Shown one piece after another: positions 9,468-19,193 of a stretch of 64,000 nt of DNA. How positions within the stretch are numbered: the stretch's first letter is position 1; every line of letters starts with the position of its first letter. Below the pieces are notes generated by a model that was given only the letters and a program-made list of their open reading frames with translations, was not told where the DNA came from and searched no databases. Source of the DNA: Blattabacterium cuenoti (GTDB lineage: Bacteria > Bacteroidota > Bacteroidia > Flavobacteriales > Blattabacteriaceae); the NCBI RefSeq assembly GCF_014252435.1, contig NZ_CP059220.1, positions 186,001 through 250,000 of the forward strand. The letters are read 5' to 3'. A program made the position numbers and the translations under genes.

Positions 9468-10345
9468 CAAAATTATTAGATGGAAATAAAATAGCAGAAG
9501 AAATAAAAAAAGAAATTACTTCAGAAATTCAAAATAAATTTTTATCCAAAAAAATACGAGTACCTCATCTTGGAATTATTTTAACAGGAAATAACTATTC
9601 TAGTTTAACATATGTAAATAATAAAATTAAAGATTGCAATAAAGTAGGTATTAAATCAACTTTAGTTCATTTACCAAAAAATGTAATTGAAAGAATTCTA
9701 TTCAAAGAAATTGATAAAATGAATAAAAATCCTTTTATAGATGGATTTATTATTCAATTTCCTATTGAAAAACATATTAATCAGGAAAATATAATACTAT
9801 CTATTGATCCAAAAAAAGATGTAGATGGATTTCATCCCGAAAATTTTGGAAAAATGATTTGTAATATGAAAAGTTTTTGTCCTGCTACAGCATTAGGAAT
9901 AATGGAAATATTATTCAAAAACAAAATTCAAATACAAGGAAAACATACAGTAGTAATTGGAAGAAGCAAAATAGTAGGATTGCCTATTAGCATTTTAATG
10001 AGTAGGAAAAAATATTTAGGAAATAGTACCGTGACTATTGTTCATAGTTACACTAAAAATATAGAATATTATACCAAAATAGCAGATATCATTATAGTAG
10101 CAATAGGTATTCCAAAATTTTTAAAAGGAAAAATGATTAAAAAAGGTTCAATCATTATCGATGTAGGAATTAATAGAATTAAAAATTCACACAAATTAGT
10201 AGGAGACGTAGATATTGAGAGTATCAATGGAATAGCCTCTTATGTAACACCAGTTCCAGGAGGAATAGGTCCTATGACACGAATCATGTTATTAAAAAAT
10301 GTGGTAACATCCGCTATCAATAATAAAAAAAATATAAATGAATAA
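9464..10345 (+). CDS. folD: bifunctional methylene-THF dehydrogenase / methenyl-THF cyclohydrolase
   Basis: Interconverts methylene-, methenyl- and 10-formyl-THF. The catalytic YxxxK is in 'SLTYVNNKIKDC' (Tyr51, Lys55). 'DVDGFHPENFGKM' is the folate-binding signature, 'VIGRSKIVGLP' the nucleotide-binding loop, and 'TPVPGGIGPMTRIML' the C-terminal signature. 293 aa. Translationally coupled to rsmA; the decayed queE lies immediately downstream on the same strand. Confidence 0.97.
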   Translation: MTKLLDGNKIAEEIKKEITSEIQNKFLSKKIRVPHLGIILTGNNYSSLTYVNNKIKDCNKVGIKSTLVHLPKNVIERILFKEIDKMNKNPFIDGFIIQFPIEKHINQENIILSIDPKKDVDGFHPENFGKMICNMKSFCPATALGIMEILFKNKIQIQGKHTVVIGRSKIVGLPISILMSRKKYLGNSTVTIVHSYTKNIEYYTKIADIIIVAIGIPKFLKGKMIKKGSIIIDVGINRIKNSHKLVGDVDIESINGIASYVTPVPGGIGPMTRIMLLKNVVTSAINNKKNINE

Positions 10346-10371
10346 AACAAATCCTTTCCTATAAAAAATAC

Positions 10372-10885
10372 ATGGTATTCTATACAATGGAAAAAAATTT
10401 TATTTTTATTCATATTTGATTCGATTGGAAAGATGCCCAATAAAATGTGATTGGTATTATAAAAAAAACAATAATTTTCCATTTATTTTCGAAATAGTAT
10501 CTAATACAGGTAAAAATATAATTATTATTGTAGGAGATCCTTCTATATAGAATATCGTTTTTTAAAATAAAATTTTGGATAAAGAATATTTCGATGTACA
10601 CATCAAAACATATGGATATTATCCGATCAAAAAAAATATATATATTGAAAAATCATTACTTACAAGAAACAATACCCCTATAAAAAAATGAATGAATGAA
10701 AAGTTATTATTTCAAACGAAAATAATTTTATATTTTTGGAAAGTCAAGCTATTTTTAGTCGAAATAACAATTTGATTTTATTTTTTCAATATAAATGGAG
10801 TAATAAAGGATTTATCACACAAAAATTATTTTTTTGTATTCAAAAAAACCGAAAATGAAAAATATCGATATATATTCTTAAATGA
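10372..10885 (+). pseudogene. queE: 7-carboxy-7-deazaguanine synthase (QueE) pseudogene
   Basis: Fragments spread over three frames follow QueE in order. 'VFYT' at 10375 matches the FYTIQGEG start. 'SYLIRLERCPIKCDWYYKK' matches the radical-SAM segment, but the third cysteine of CX3CX2C has become Tyr. 'IFEIVSNTGKNIIIIVGDPS' matches the GGEP region. 'DVHIKTYGYYP' matches the HIETSGAYP region. 'NNNLILFFQYKWSN' and 'RK*KISIY' match the C-terminal LQPEWS and NPKWKISL segments, with Trp now a TGA stop. Several frameshifts and stops rule out function. The first committed steps of queuosine synthesis are therefore lost here. Confidence 0.85.
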
Positions 10886-10895
10886 AAATAGCCCC

Positions 10896-11528
10896 TTAAC
10901 TCACATCGTCTTTTTTCATATGTCTTTTTTCTAGGACATTAATTACTTCTTGTATTGAAGTTTTTTTATAATATAAAATAATCAAGTAATGAAATAATAA
11001 ATCCGCAGATTCATTTAAAAATAAATTTTTATCATGATCTTTAGATTCAATAATCATTTCTATAGATTCTTCTCCTAATTTTTGAATTATTCGATTGATT
11101 CCTTTTTTTAATAATTGATATATATAAGAATTTTTATTTTTTTCGTGATACTTTTTCGAAATTAAAGATTCTAAATAGAAAAGAAAATTACATTTATTTC
11201 TTTCTTTCCAACACGTATCTAGTCCTTTATGACAAGTCGGCCCATTAGGTTTGACTTTAATTAACAATGTATCTTGATCACAATCAATCAATATTTCTTG
11301 AATAAAAAGAAAATTTTTGCTTGTTTCTCCTTTAGTCCATAATCTGTTTTTCGATCTACTGTAAAAAGTCACTATTTTTTCATGAATACTTTTTTTATAT
11401 GCATTTTCATTCATATATCCTAGCATTAACACTTTATTTGTATTTATATCTTGAATAATGACTGGAATTAATTGATTCTTGAAATCAATTTTTTCTTTTA
11501 TTAGAAAATGTTTTCCATTTTGATTCAT
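10896..11528 (-). CDS. hisIE: phosphoribosyl-AMP cyclohydrolase / phosphoribosyl-ATP pyrophosphatase
   Basis: Bifunctional enzyme for the second and third steps of histidine synthesis. The HisI half (about residues 1-115) carries the metal-binding aspartates in 'LIDCDQDTLLIKV' and the cysteines of 'CHKGLDTCW'. The HisE half (about 115-210) has 'LGEESIEMIIESKDHDKNLF' and 'ESADLLFHYLI'. 210 aa fits the fused form. Last gene of the his operon, 16 bp downstream of hisF. Confidence 0.96.
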   Translation of the reverse strand: MNQNGKHFLIKEKIDFKNQLIPVIIQDINTNKVLMLGYMNENAYKKSIHEKIVTFYSRSKNRLWTKGETSKNFLFIQEILIDCDQDTLLIKVKPNGPTCHKGLDTCWKERNKCNFLFYLESLISKKYHEKNKNSYIYQLLKKGINRIIQKLGEESIEMIIESKDHDKNLFLNESADLLFHYLIILYYKKTSIQEVINVLEKRHMKKDDVS

Positions 11529-11544
11529 ATTATTATAAATGTTA

Positions 11545-12300
11545 TTATATTCTCATAGGAATATGAAGATTTTTCAAATACAATTTAAGATCAGGTATTT
11601 TTATTTCTCTATAATGAAAAATACTAGCGGCCAATGCAGCATCTGCTTTTCCATTACTGAAAATTTGATAAAAATCTTCCATTTTTCCTGCTCCTCCAGA
11701 AGCAATAATTGGAATAGGTATTTTTTCAGAAATTTTTCTAGTAATATTTACAGCAAATCCATTCTTAGTTCCATCATGATTCATTGAAGTTAATAATATC
11801 TCTCCAGCTCCTCTATTAAATCCTTCTTTTGCCCAATCTAAAGATCTTTTTCCAGTAGGCATTCTTCCTCCATTTAAATAAACTAACCACTCATTATTTT
11901 CATATTTTGTATCAATAGCTAAAACTATACATTGGCTACCGAATCTTTTAGAGGATTGTTCTAAAAGATTGGGATTATTAAAAGCTTCTGTATTAATAGA
12001 TATTTTATCTGCTCCAGCATGTAATAATGATTCTATATCTTCTTCTTTTCGTATTCCTCCTCCAACTGTGAAAGGAATATTAATATGAATCGATATTTCT
12101 CTAACTAAACTAATTAATGTTTTACGTTTTTCATTTGTAGCTGATATATCTAAAAATACTAATTCATCTGCTCCTTGAGAAGTATACCAACGAACTAATT
12201 CTATTGGATCACCTGCATCTCTTAAATCTTGAAATTTTATCCCTTTTACAGTTCTTCCATTTTGGATATCTAAACAAGGTATAATACGTTTAGTTAACAT
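11545..12300 (-). CDS. hisF: imidazole glycerol phosphate synthase, cyclase subunit
   Basis: Uses ammonia delivered from HisH to convert PRFAR into imidazole-glycerol phosphate and AICAR. The barrel aspartates are in '[14 protein letters not shown]' (Asp11) and 'VLAIDTKY' (near Asp130). Phosphate sites are '[12 protein letters not shown]' and '[13 protein letters not shown]'. 251 aa is standard. Lies between hisA and hisIE with short gaps. Confidence 0.97.
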   Translation of the reverse strand: MLTKRIIPCLDIQNGRTVKGIKFQDLRDAGDPIELVRWYTSQGADELVFLDISATNEKRKTLISLVREISIHINIPFTVGGGIRKEEDIESLLHAGADKISINTEAFNNPNLLEQSSKRFGSQCIVLAIDTKYENNEWLVYLNGGRMPTGKRSLDWAKEGFNRGAGEILLTSMNHDGTKNGFAVNITRKISEKIPIPIIASGGAGKMEDFYQIFSNGKADAALAASIFHYREIKIPDLKLYLKNLHIPMRI

Positions 12301-12319
12301 TTCATGAATATTTATATAT

Positions 12320-13054
12320 TTATTTTATAATAACTTCTTGAAGTTCATCAAAAGATATATGATTTTCATATATAGCTTTTCCAATAATTACTCCAAAACA
12401 ACCCATTTGTATCAATTTTTTAATATCTTGTATATTTCTAATTCCTCCACTTGCTATTAGATCAATAGCAGAATATTTTTGTATAATTTTTTTATATAGA
12501 TCAAAGGATGGACCATTTAACGATCCATCTTGATAAATATCTGTACAAAAAATTTGTCTGATTCCATGATCTATTTGTTCTTTGATAAAGTCTATATAGG
12601 ATACATTGGTAATAGTTCTCCATCCATTTATTGCTATTTTTTCATTTTTAATATCTACACCTAGCAATATTTTTTCATTTCCATAAATATTGATCCATTC
12701 ATTGAACAAAATAGGATTTTGTAATGCAATACTACCTATAGAGACCATATTTGCTCCACAATCCAATATAAATTGAAAATCATTTGTAGAATGAATGCCA
12801 CCACCAAAATCAATGACAAGACTAGTATTTTTTGCAATTTTTTCTAATATTTTCCAATGGATAACTTGTCCCATTCTTGCTCCATCTAAATCTACTAAAT
12901 GAATTCTATTTATTCCATGATCTTCCATTAAAAAAGCTATTTCTAATGGATTTTGATTATAAATTTTTTTTTTTCCAAAATCACCCTGAGTTAAACGTAC
13001 ACATTTTCCATCTATAAGATCTATTGCTACTATTATATTATGGTTTTTTATCAT
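12320..13054 (-). CDS. hisA: ProFAR isomerase
   Basis: Isomerises the aminoaldose ProFAR to the aminoketose PRFAR. The half-barrel pattern resembles HisF, with the first catalytic Asp in '[17 protein letters not shown]' and the second in '[11 protein letters not shown]'. '[12 protein letters not shown]' and '[13 protein letters not shown]' are the phosphate loops. 244 aa. Its ATG shares one base with the hisH stop (TAATG), so translation is likely coupled. Confidence 0.96.
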   Translation of the reverse strand: MIKNHNIIVAIDLIDGKCVRLTQGDFGKKKIYNQNPLEIAFLMEDHGINRIHLVDLDGARMGQVIHWKILEKIAKNTSLVIDFGGGIHSTNDFQFILDCGANMVSIGSIALQNPILFNEWINIYGNEKILLGVDIKNEKIAINGWRTITNVSYIDFIKEQIDHGIRQIFCTDIYQDGSLNGPSFDLYKKIIQKYSAIDLIASGGIRNIQDIKKLIQMGCFGVIIGKAIYENHISFDELQEVIIK

Positions 13055-13644
13055 TATAATTGAATAAAATTTTCTAAAATTTTATGTCCTATAAAAGACG
13101 ATTTTTCTGGATGAAATTGAACAGCATAAAAATTATCTTTTTGTAATGCAGAACTATAAGAAGTAATATATTCAGTTTTTGCTATGGTACATTTTACTAG
13201 TGGAACATAATAACCATGTACAAAATATTGATAACTACCATTTGGTATTTGTTGAAATAAAGGACCTCTTAAATTATGAATAGTATTCCATCCTATTTGA
13301 GGAATTTTATGTTCTTTATACTCTGATTTGAATTTCCGCACTTTTATATTAAAAACTCCTATACATGTGGTATGGCTTTCTTCAGAATATTGGCAAAGTA
13401 AATGCATTCCTAGACATATCCCTAATACAGGTTTTTTTAATTCAGATAACAGAACGTCTAATTTTTTTTTTTTTAAATATTTCATAGCAAAACTAGCTTC
13501 ACCTACTCCAGGTAAAATCACTTTTTCGGCATTTTGAATAGATTCTTTTGAATTTGTAACAATAGCTTGAATTCCAATTCGTTCTAAAGAAAAAAGAACG
13601 GATTGGATATTTCCTGTAGGATATTTAATAATGACTATTTTCAT
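13054..13644 (-). CDS. hisH: imidazole glycerol phosphate synthase, glutaminase subunit
   Basis: Class I glutamine amidotransferase that supplies NH3 to HisF. The nucleophile Cys is in 'GICLGMHLLC', and the catalytic His and Glu are in 'VQFHPEKSS'. 'ILPGVGEASFAM' and 'FVHGYYV' are family motifs. 196 aa. Sits upstream of hisA with a 1-nt overlap. Confidence 0.96.
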   Translation of the reverse strand: MKIVIIKYPTGNIQSVLFSLERIGIQAIVTNSKESIQNAEKVILPGVGEASFAMKYLKKKKLDVLLSELKKPVLGICLGMHLLCQYSEESHTTCIGVFNIKVRKFKSEYKEHKIPQIGWNTIHNLRGPLFQQIPNGSYQYFVHGYYVPLVKCTIAKTEYITSYSSALQKDNFYAVQFHPEKSSFIGHKILENFIQL

Positions 13645-13665
13645 AAAACTTTTTTCATAAATTTT

Positions 13666-14850
13666 TTATAACAAACCTTTAGAACTAGGTATACGATGAA
13701 TATTTGCGATAGAAGAGTCCTTTGTTATCGCCATTCTAATAGCCCTAGCAAAACATTTAAAGATAGACTCTATTTTATGATGTTCATTGATACCATTCGA
13801 ATTTATATGGACATTGCATTTTGCAGACATTGAAAATGATTTAAAAAAATGATAAAACATTTCCGTAGAAATTTTTCCTATATTTTCTCGATAAAATTGA
13901 ACATTCCACAAAAGTTCACTTCTACCACTAATATCTATTGCTACTGTAGACAAACATTCATCCATAGGTAAAATATAAAAACCATATCGTTCGATTCCTT
14001 TTTTTTCACCCAAAAATTTATCAAAAATTTCTCCTAATGAAATTCCAATGTCTTCTACAATATGATGATCGTCTATATGATGATCCCCTTTTGATTGAAT
14101 ATTAATATCCATAAGACTATGAAACGATAATTGTTGAAGAAGATGATCAAAAAAACCAATTCCTGTTTTTATATGATTTTTTCCTGTTCCATATACAGAA
14201 AGAGAAATTCTAATTTGTGTTTCTAATGTATTACGTTCATGGGTTATCATCTTATTATTATTTAACGTCGATAAATATTCATATATATTTTTCCAATTAT
14301 CAGTTTTTAAAGATATTGTTTTATGAAATTTGTTTTCATGAATCATAGAATAATAATATTGATCCTCTTTTGTCAATACATTATCAGAATGATTTGTTTT
14401 TATCCATATGGATTTACACCCTAATTTACAAGCTAATAGTACATCCGTTATTCGATCTCCAATCACAAAAGATTCCGAAATGCTATAATTCTCTAGTTTA
14501 TTTAAATATGGACTTAACATTCCTATGTTAGGCTTTCTTGTATTACTGTTTTCTTCTTGAAAAGTTCTATCGATATGAATCGAAAAAAAATGAATTCCTT
14601 CTGATTTTAATATTCTAATGATAAGATTATGTATAGGCCAAAATGTTTTTTCAGGAAATGAATTAGTTCCTAATCCGTCTTGATTAGTTACCATAATTAA
14701 TATATATTTGAACTCCTTTACTATTTTGGATAAAAAATATATAGATTTTGGAAGAAAGTTAATTTTTTCAATTGAATCAATTTGATTAGTATTCGGACAT
14801 TCATCTATAATAGTTCCATCTCTATCAATAAATAATATTTTTTTTTTCAT
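13666..14850 (-). CDS. hisB: histidinol-phosphatase / imidazoleglycerol-phosphate dehydratase
   Basis: Bifunctional. The N-terminal HAD phosphatase (about 1-170) opens with 'FIDRDGTIIDECPNT', where the two Asp form the nucleophile/acid pair, and has 'MVTNQDGLGT' and 'FVIGDRITDVLLA'. The C-terminal IGP dehydratase (about 200-394) has 'TGIGFFDHLLQQLSFHS' and the Mn-binding cluster 'DHHIDDHHIVEDIGISLG'. 394 aa is slightly longer than E. coli HisB. It shares one base with the hisC stop. Confidence 0.96.
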   Translation of the reverse strand: MKKKILFIDRDGTIIDECPNTNQIDSIEKINFLPKSIYFLSKIVKEFKYILIMVTNQDGLGTNSFPEKTFWPIHNLIIRILKSEGIHFFSIHIDRTFQEENSNTRKPNIGMLSPYLNKLENYSISESFVIGDRITDVLLACKLGCKSIWIKTNHSDNVLTKEDQYYYSMIHENKFHKTISLKTDNWKNIYEYLSTLNNNKMITHERNTLETQIRISLSVYGTGKNHIKTGIGFFDHLLQQLSFHSLMDINIQSKGDHHIDDHHIVEDIGISLGEIFDKFLGEKKGIERYGFYILPMDECLSTVAIDISGRSELLWNVQFYRENIGKISTEMFYHFFKSFSMSAKCNVHINSNGINEHHKIESIFKCFARAIRMAITKDSSIANIHRIPSSKGLL

Positions 14851-15956
14851 TATAATTTATTTTTAATAAGTAAAGAATATTGTATCATTTTTTTTACTAA
14901 TAATTGATTTTCATAACGGGTTCCTACTGTAATTCTTAAACAATCATTACATAAAATAATTTTTGACCTATCCCTAACAAAAATTTGATTTTTGATTAAA
15001 TATTGATAAACTTTTTTGGATAAAAAATGGATTTTTACTAATAAAAAATTAGTTGAACTGGGATAGACTTTTGTTATAAAAGAAATTTTTTTAAAATTTT
15101 CTTCTAAATATTTTCTTTCTTTAAGAATACTTTTGAGGTGATAAAAATATAAATCTTTATTTTCAAGAGCTTGAATTGCTACTTCTTGAGAAAGAATATT
15201 AATATTGTAAGGAAATTTTATTTTATTCATCCATTCTATAATTTCTTTAGAAGCAAATCCAATTCCTATTCTTATTCCTGCTAATCCCCATGATTTAGAT
15301 AATGTTTGTAATACTATCAGATTAGGATATTGATCTATTTTATTGGAAAAAGATTTTTTTTTTGAAAAATCAATATAAGCTTCATCTAAAACAACAATTC
15401 CTGAAAAATTGTTTAAAATGTTTTCAATATCTTGTTCTAGTATATCATTTCCCGTTGGATTATTTGGAGAACAAATAAAAATAATTTTACTATACTGATT
15501 GATAGAATTTTCAATCTTTTCAATATTGAGTTGATATCGATCCATTGTTAATGGAATTTTAATGACATTTATTCCGTGAATTCGACCACTTACTTCATAC
15601 ATACCATAAGTAGGTGGAAATATAATAGAATGATCCACTCCAGGACGAGAAAAAATTCGATAAATTATATCAATAATTTCATCACTACCATTTCCTATAA
15701 AAATATTAGAAATAGAAATATTTTTTAATTCTGATATTTTGTTTTTCAATTGTATTTGTAAAGGATCTGGATATCTATTATAGAAATTATAAAAAGACAA
15801 TGGAGATCCAAATGAATTTTCATTTGCATCTAAAAAAATAGATTCTTGTTTTTTTTTATGCTCTATCCTAGCTGATGTATATGGATAAATATTTAGTATG
15901 TTTTCTCTTATTAAAGAATTCAAATTAAATTTAGAACAATCATTTCTACTATTCAT
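14850..15956 (-). CDS. hisC: histidinol-phosphate aminotransferase
   Basis: PLP-dependent transaminase that makes histidinol phosphate. The Schiff-base Lys is in 'LQTLSKSWGLAGIRIG'. 'FICSPNNPTGN' and 'VVLDEAYIDFS' are fold-type I aminotransferase signatures, and 'NRYPDP' is near the N-terminus. 368 aa. Sits between hisD (13-bp gap) and hisB. Confidence 0.95.
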   Translation of the reverse strand: MNSRNDCSKFNLNSLIRENILNIYPYTSARIEHKKKQESIFLDANENSFGSPLSFYNFYNRYPDPLQIQLKNKISELKNISISNIFIGNGSDEIIDIIYRIFSRPGVDHSIIFPPTYGMYEVSGRIHGINVIKIPLTMDRYQLNIEKIENSINQYSKIIFICSPNNPTGNDILEQDIENILNNFSGIVVLDEAYIDFSKKKSFSNKIDQYPNLIVLQTLSKSWGLAGIRIGIGFASKEIIEWMNKIKFPYNINILSQEVAIQALENKDLYFYHLKSILKERKYLEENFKKISFITKVYPSSTNFLLVKIHFLSKKVYQYLIKNQIFVRDRSKIILCNDCLRITVGTRYENQLLVKKMIQYSLLIKNKL

Positions 15957-15969
15957 TAGTAATAATTAT

Positions 15970-17289
15970 TTATGATGAATCGTTTTGTAAACGAATATTA
16001 ATTGATTTTTTATGAGCTAATAATCCTTCTTCAGAAGATAAATCTTCAATGCATTCCGATAAATTGATTAGTCCTTCTTTAGATATCATTTGAAATGAAA
16101 TTCTTTTCAAAAAACTACTGACAGATATTCCACTATAAGATTTAGCATAACCGTATGTAGGAAGAACATGATTGGTTCCAGTAGCATAATCTCCAGCACT
16201 TACTGGTGAATAATTACCTAGAAAAACAGATCCTGCATTAATGACCTTATTAGCCCAATAATATGAATCTTTACAATTAATAATCAAATGCTCTGGAGCA
16301 ATGTCATTTACTAATTTAATACAATCTTTTAAGGAGGATAAAATGATTATTTTACTATTTTTTAATGATTTTTGAACAATATTTTTTCTTTCAACAATCT
16401 GACTATACTGTTTTTTCAATTCTTTGTCTAATTGATTCAACCATAATTTATTATTAATAGTTAAAAGAATAATATAACTTTCTGGATCATGTTCCGATTG
16501 CGATAATAAATCAGAAGCGACAAATTTTGGATTTGCATTATTATCAGCTATTATTGCAATTTCTGTAGGACCCGAAGGCATATCTATAGATACAATACTT
16601 TTTTGAGATATTATTTTTTTAGCCATTGTAACATAAGTATTACCTGGACCAAATATTTTATAAACTGATGGAATACTTTCTGTTCCATATGCCATCGCCG
16701 CAATAGCTTGTGCTCCACCTACTTTATATACGTGATCGATACCAATATATTTAGAAATATATAATAAATCATGATGAATGGATCCATCTTGATTTGGAGG
16801 AGTGCATAAAATAATATTTTTACATTTTGCTAGTAATGCTGGTATTCCTAACATTAATATAGTAGATAATAGAGGAGCATTTCCACCAGGAATATATAAT
16901 CCAACTTTTTCTATTGGAATATATTTAATCCAACATACAACACCTTTAGATACTTTTATTTTTATATCTTTTTCCAAGATATTTTTTTTATGAAAATATT
17001 TGATATTGCTATATGCTTTTTCTACAGATTTTTTAAATCGATTAGATACTTTCCTCATAGCTTGATTAAAATATTTTTCCGTTACTCGAAATTCGGTTAT
17101 ATCCGCATGATCATATTTTTTACTATATTTTTTAATTGCCTCATCACCATATTTTTCAACATTTTGGATAATAGAATTAACTACATGTGTTACTTGATAA
17201 GGGTCATTTAATGATTCTCTTTTTATTATGGAATTCCATTCTGTTATCGAAGGATAAGAATATATTTGAACCATATTTCCATCTTTCAT
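15970..17289 (-). CDS. hisD: histidinol dehydrogenase
   Basis: Zinc enzyme that oxidises histidinol to histidine in two NAD-dependent steps. Recognised by 'YIPGGNAPLLSTILMLGIPA', 'VGGAQAIAAMAYGTESIP', 'GPGNTYVTMAKKI', the zinc-ligand segment 'LLSQSEHDPES' and 'APEHLIINCKDSYYWA'. The start could instead be the Met five codons in ('MVQIYSYP'). 439 aa from the upstream start. Follows hisG by 15 bp. Confidence 0.96.
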   Translation of the reverse strand: MKDGNMVQIYSYPSITEWNSIIKRESLNDPYQVTHVVNSIIQNVEKYGDEAIKKYSKKYDHADITEFRVTEKYFNQAMRKVSNRFKKSVEKAYSNIKYFHKKNILEKDIKIKVSKGVVCWIKYIPIEKVGLYIPGGNAPLLSTILMLGIPALLAKCKNIILCTPPNQDGSIHHDLLYISKYIGIDHVYKVGGAQAIAAMAYGTESIPSVYKIFGPGNTYVTMAKKIISQKSIVSIDMPSGPTEIAIIADNNANPKFVASDLLSQSEHDPESYIILLTINNKLWLNQLDKELKKQYSQIVERKNIVQKSLKNSKIIILSSLKDCIKLVNDIAPEHLIINCKDSYYWANKVINAGSVFLGNYSPVSAGDYATGTNHVLPTYGYAKSYSGISVSSFLKRISFQMISKEGLINLSECIEDLSSEEGLLAHKKSINIRLQNDSS

Positions 17290-17304
17290 ATTCGTTTTGA
17301 TTAT

Positions 17305-18162
17305 TTATAATATAATTTTTTCTATGGGTAATACTAATATATCTTGAGCTCCAAGTGATTTTAAATTTTCCACAATCCCCCAAAAGTCATTTTCATTTAC
17401 AACGGAATGAACGGAACTACATTCTGAATTTGCTAAAGGAAGAATGACAGGACTTTTAATTCCTGGTAAATAAGATATGATTTTTTCTAATCGATCATTA
17501 GGAACATTTAACAATATATATTTGTTATTCTTAGCTTTTTTTACGGCTCTAATTCTAAATAATAACTTATCCATTATTAAATTTTTTGGATAATTTAAAT
17601 GAATATGTGATGCTAAAACAGCTTCAGATTGAAGGATTGTTTCTACTTCTTTTAATCCATTCATAAATAATGTAGAACCACTACTTACTAAATCACATAT
17701 ACAATCTGCTAATCCGATACCTGGAGCAATTTCCACTGCTCCAGATATTTCATGTATTTCAGCTGAAATACATCTTTCTCTAAAAAATCTTTGAACTAAA
17801 AATGGATAACTAGTCGCAATTTTTTTTCCATTTAAATTATTGATATTGATATAATCTAATGATTTAGGTACAGCTATAGAAAGTCTACACTTTCCAAATC
17901 CTAGAGTTTCCTTAATTTTTATTTTTTTTCTCTTTTCTAAAAGTATATTTTTTCCTACAATACCTATATCGGCTACTCCATCTTCTAAATATTGAGGAAT
18001 ATCATCGTCTCTTAAAAATAGGATTTCTAACGGAAAATTTAAAGCGGTGGTTTTTAATTTGTCTATTCCAATATTTATTTCAATACTACAATCTTTCAGT
18101 AACTTAATGGAATCTTCATAGAGGCGACCAGATTTTTGAATAGCTATTTTAAGTTTATCCAT
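17305..18162 (-). CDS. hisG: ATP phosphoribosyltransferase (long form)
   Basis: Commits PRPP and ATP to histidine synthesis. 'LKIAIQKSGRLYEDS' opens the catalytic domain. 'LVSSGSTLFMNGLKEVETIL' is the PRPP loop region. About 75 residues after 'YILLNVPNDRLEKI' form the C-terminal ACT-like regulatory domain, which marks the long, self-sufficient, histidine-inhibited form. 285 aa. First gene of hisGDCBHAF(IE). Its ATG follows a U-tract terminator hairpin by only 8 nt. Confidence 0.96.
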   Translation of the reverse strand: MDKLKIAIQKSGRLYEDSIKLLKDCSIEINIGIDKLKTTALNFPLEILFLRDDDIPQYLEDGVADIGIVGKNILLEKRKKIKIKETLGFGKCRLSIAVPKSLDYININNLNGKKIATSYPFLVQRFFRERCISAEIHEISGAVEIAPGIGLADCICDLVSSGSTLFMNGLKEVETILQSEAVLASHIHLNYPKNLIMDKLLFRIRAVKKAKNNKYILLNVPNDRLEKIISYLPGIKSPVILPLANSECSSVHSVVNENDFWGIVENLKSLGAQDILVLPIEKIIL

Positions 18163-18170
18163 ATATTAGG

Positions 18171-18212
18171 AAAAAAAAAGAACAATAAACTTACAATAGT
18201 AACTTTATTGTT
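18171..18212 (-). terminator. intrinsic-terminator-like hairpin in the hisG leader
   Basis: On the minus strand, a 9-bp stem (AACAATAAA/TTTATTGTT), one G-G mismatch and a 4-bp extension (TTAC/GTAA) close on a TATT loop, and the stem is followed by C and nine T. It lies between the predicted hisG -7 box and the hisG ATG. Because the neighbouring xth gene is divergent, no upstream gene needs this terminator, so it is a candidate attenuator. No His-rich leader peptide fits in the short leader. Confidence 0.65.
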
Positions 18213-18245
18213 TTAAAAAGATCAAATTTAATTAACGTATTTAAG

Positions 18246-18253
18246 CAAATATA
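18246..18253 (-). promoter_or_regulatory. putative -7 box (TATATTTG) of the his operon
   Basis: Minus-strand TATATTTGC lies 84 nt before the hisG ATG. The same nine bases precede tRNA-Lys and trpE. A matching -33 element is not evident. Confidence 0.55.
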
Positions 18254-18314
18254 AAACAATTTTAAATATTTTTTCATTAATCCAACAATAGGAAAAATAA
18301 TGCGTAAATATAAA

Positions 18315-19088
18315 ATGAAAATCATTAGTTATAATATAAATGGAATTAGATCCGTAATCAAAAAAGGTTTTTCACATTGGATAAAAATGATAGACCCAGA
18401 TGTATTATGTTTACAAGAGATCAAAGCACATACTCATCAAATCAGAAATGATATATTTAATCGTTTAGGTTATCATTATTATTGGTTTCCTTCAAAAAAA
18501 AAAGGATATAGTGGAGTAGGATTATTGTCTAAAAAAAAACCATTTCATGTGGAATATGGTATAGGAGTTCAATCTATAGATGAAGAAGGGCGAATTTTAA
18601 GAATAGATCTAAAAGAAGAAAATTTATCAATAATGAGTGTGTACATTCCTTCAGGAAATAATATGAAAAAAAGATTAGATTTTAAGTTATTTTTTATGGA
18701 AAAGTTTTTCCTTCATATCAAAAAAATCAAAAATGAAATTCAAAATTTAATTATTTGTGGTGATTATAATATCTGTCATTATGAGAAAGATATTCACGAT
18801 CCTATCAAAAATTTAAATATATCTGGATTTCTTCCAATAGAAAGAAAATGGATGACAAATTTGATAAAATTAGGTTTTATAGATAGTTTTAGAAATTATA
18901 TAAAAACAGGAGGACATTACAGTTGGTGGAATTATCGTTTTAATTCTAGAAAAAATAATAAAGGATGGAGAATTGATTATATATTGATAAATAACTCTTT
19001 GAGAAAAAATATGATAAATGCATATTTATTACCAAGTATACAATATTCTGATCATTGTCCTATGATATTGGAAATAAGTATAATATAA
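18315..19088 (+). CDS. xth: exodeoxyribonuclease III family AP endonuclease
   Basis: Base-excision repair nuclease that cuts at abasic sites. 'MKIISYNINGIRS' is the canonical start, so I chose the second Met (18315) over the one at 18300. Catalytic motifs are 'LCLQEIKA' (Mg-binding Glu), 'ICGDYNICH' (Asp/Asn), 'WRIDYILI' and 'SDHCPMILEI' (His). 257 aa. One of the few repair genes visible in the window. Divergent from the his operon. Confidence 0.93.
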   Translation: MKIISYNINGIRSVIKKGFSHWIKMIDPDVLCLQEIKAHTHQIRNDIFNRLGYHYYWFPSKKKGYSGVGLLSKKKPFHVEYGIGVQSIDEEGRILRIDLKEENLSIMSVYIPSGNNMKKRLDFKLFFMEKFFLHIKKIKNEIQNLIICGDYNICHYEKDIHDPIKNLNISGFLPIERKWMTNLIKLGFIDSFRNYIKTGGHYSWWNYRFNSRKNNKGWRIDYILINNSLRKNMINAYLLPSIQYSDHCPMILEISII

Positions 19089-19099
19089 TACAAAAAACA

Positions 19100-19172
19100 T
19101 GACCTGACTGGGATTCGAACCCAGGACCCTTACATTAAAAGTGTAATGCTCTACCATCTGAGCTATCAGGTC
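19100..19172 (-). tRNA. tRNA-Lys (TTT)
   Basis: Read on the minus strand, a 7-bp acceptor stem (GACCTGA/TCAGGTC), the D-arm 'TAGCTCAGATGGTAGAGC', an anticodon loop CTTTTAA with anticodon TTT, and the T-arm 'CTGGGTTCGAATCCCAG' fold into a standard cloverleaf of 73 nt with discriminator A. CCA is not encoded. A TATATTTGC promoter box lies 21 nt upstream. Confidence 0.97.
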
Positions 19173-19193
19173 TCATATTTTGTATTTTATGAG

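Noticed and set aside
18213-18299. His leader peptide before hisG
   Set aside because: There is no ATG-initiated frame with CAT/CAC codons between the promoter box and the hairpin.
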